A stretch of DNA of 33,422 nucleotides from Rhodoluna sp. (lineage in GTDB: Bacteria; Actinomycetota; Actinomycetes; Actinomycetales; Microbacteriaceae): NCBI GenBank assembly GCA_024645105.1, contig JAHEGM010000014.1:1-33422 (forward strand). The letters are read 5' to 3'. Below are positions 32,284-33,422 of the stretch, piece by piece. The notes beneath the pieces are model-generated. The model saw only the letters and a list, made by a program, of their open reading frames with translations, did not search any database and was not told the origin of the DNA. A program made the translations under genes and the position numbers. Positions within the stretch are counted from its first letter, which is position 1. Each line of letters opens with the position of its first letter.

Positions 32284-33422
32284 TTCTTTAATGGCTTCTT
32301 CAAATACCGCGTGGTGTTTTTCAACATCCGCGAGTGTGGTGGTTGGGCACATCAGCGCCATGTTGTGGAACGGCGTCAACATGATTCCGCGGTTGGCCAA
32401 GTAGACATGTAGAAAGTCTTCGAGTTCCGCATCGGCAGCGTGGAAGGCATCGGTGCCGGTTTTTGGATACGGCTTGGCAAAGCGGTACTCGGCCCTAGCG
32501 CCCAATTGGTTGATTGACCAGGGCAGGTCGTACTTTTCAAAAAGCTCATTCACGCCATCGGTGAAGACCGTTGCCAAATCAATCATGTAATTGAAGTTGT
32601 CGTGAGTCAGAACTTTTTCTAGAGTGGCACGCATAGCTGCGACCTGAAGGGGATTTCCAGCAAGGGTTCCACCGACACCTCCCATATCAACCAAATCTAG
32701 ATCTGTGCGGCTAAGAATTTTTTCAGCAAGGTGAGCGCTTAGCCCGTAGGTGCCGGTTGGGATTCCACCCGCGATTGCTTTTCCGATAACAAAAAGGTCT
32801 GGTTCCAGATTGTCGCGCTTGGTCATGCCGCCGTAACCTGCTGAAAAGGTGTGCGTCTCATCAATGATCAGAAGAGCGTCATATTTACGAGTCAGCTCGC
32901 GAACACCCTTTAGGTAACCTGGCTCTGGCAGGACAATGCCGATATTGGTAAGTGCAGGCTCCATAAGTACCGCGGCCACGTCACCATTTTTCAATTGACG
33001 CTCTAGTCCTTCTAGGTCGTTGAACTCTGCAACTCTTGAGGTCATCGTTACATCAACCGGTGAGCCCACATTTCCTGGGCGACTCATGCCTTCGCCGTCT
33101 GGTCCAACGACAATCAATGCTTCGTCAACAGAGCCGTGATAGCAATAAGCGTTGAAAAGAATTTTTGGTTTTCCGGTGATGGCTCTAACAAGTCTGATTG
33201 CCCAACGATTTGCATCTGTCGCGGTTAGCGAGAAGCTCCACTTGGCCATGCCGAATCTCTCGGTCAGGTTTTTTGCAACCCACTCGGCATCTTGAGTCGG
33301 AAGCATCGTGGTGAGACCGCCCAGGTCTTTTACCCGATGGGTGATTGCTTCAACTACTTCTGGTGCGGAGTGCCCGGCCATGGCTCCGGTGTCACCAAGC
33401 GCGAAGTCAATGTACTCATTTC
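32269..33422 (-). CDS. Class III aminotransferase, glutamate-1-semialdehyde aminomutase-like (5' end truncated by window)
   Basis: Frame is open to the window edge (NEYIDFALGDTGAMAGHSAPEVVEAI); LLIIDETHTFSAGYGGMTKRDNLEPDLFVIGKAIAGGIPTGTYGLS. Confidence 0.9.
   Translation of the reverse strand, partial: NEYIDFALGDTGAMAGHSAPEVVEAITHRVKDLGGLTTMLPTQDAEWVAKNLTERFGMAKWSFSLTATDANRWAIRLVRAITGKPKILFNAYCYHGSVDEALIVVGPDGEGMSRPGNVGSPVDVTMTSRVAEFNDLEGLERQLKNGDVAAVLMEPALTNIGIVLPEPGYLKGVRELTRKYDALLIIDETHTFSAGYGGMTKRDNLEPDLFVIGKAIAGGIPTGTYGLSAHLAEKILSRTDLDLVDMGGVGGTLAGNPLQVAAMRATLEKVLTHDNFNYMIDLATVFTDGVNELFEKYDLPWSINQLGARAEYRFAKPYPKTGTDAFHAADAELEDFLHVYLANRGIMLTPFHNMALMCPTTTLADVEKHHAVFEEAIKELVAS

Overview
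A dense 33.4-kb chromosomal window with moderate GC content. It is most likely from an actinobacterium, and Microbacteriaceae is my best guess (GlgE-type glycogen genes, LigA insertion, DivIVA-domain coiled coil, orn, SSB paralog next to EttA as in mycobacteria). Most of it is housekeeping: a CnoX/YbbN-like co-chaperone; a glgX-glgE-glgB operon; cysteine desulfurase-mnmA-ligA; a DivIVA-domain protein; gatCAB; tRNA-His(GTG); orn; an AcrB-type RND permease; a PhnA/YjdM zinc-ribbon protein; a TerC-family protein; tRNA-Arg(TCT); an SDR; argG; a glutathione peroxidase; a heme-degrading-domain (DUF336) protein; an Lrp/AsnC regulator divergent from alanine dehydrogenase; thioredoxin; a YghZ-like aldo-keto reductase; msrA; an SSB paralog; ettA; and a GSA-type aminotransferase cut by the window end. 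I saw no CRISPR array, phage, transposon or defense island. The least explained sequence is a ~185-nt run of nested and mutually exclusive inverted repeats between the SSB paralog and ettA (30366-30548). It is a candidate structured RNA or attenuator that I could not match to a family I know. Second is a recurring TANNNT-N6/7-start-codon pattern indicating leaderless transcription at many genes, including a 10-bp palindrome that appears to act as a shared promoter for the divergent aldo-keto reductase and msrA genes. Third is a near-perfect 12+12 bp palindrome between lrp and ald, a likely operator. All of this comes from reading the sequence; no database search or folding program was run.
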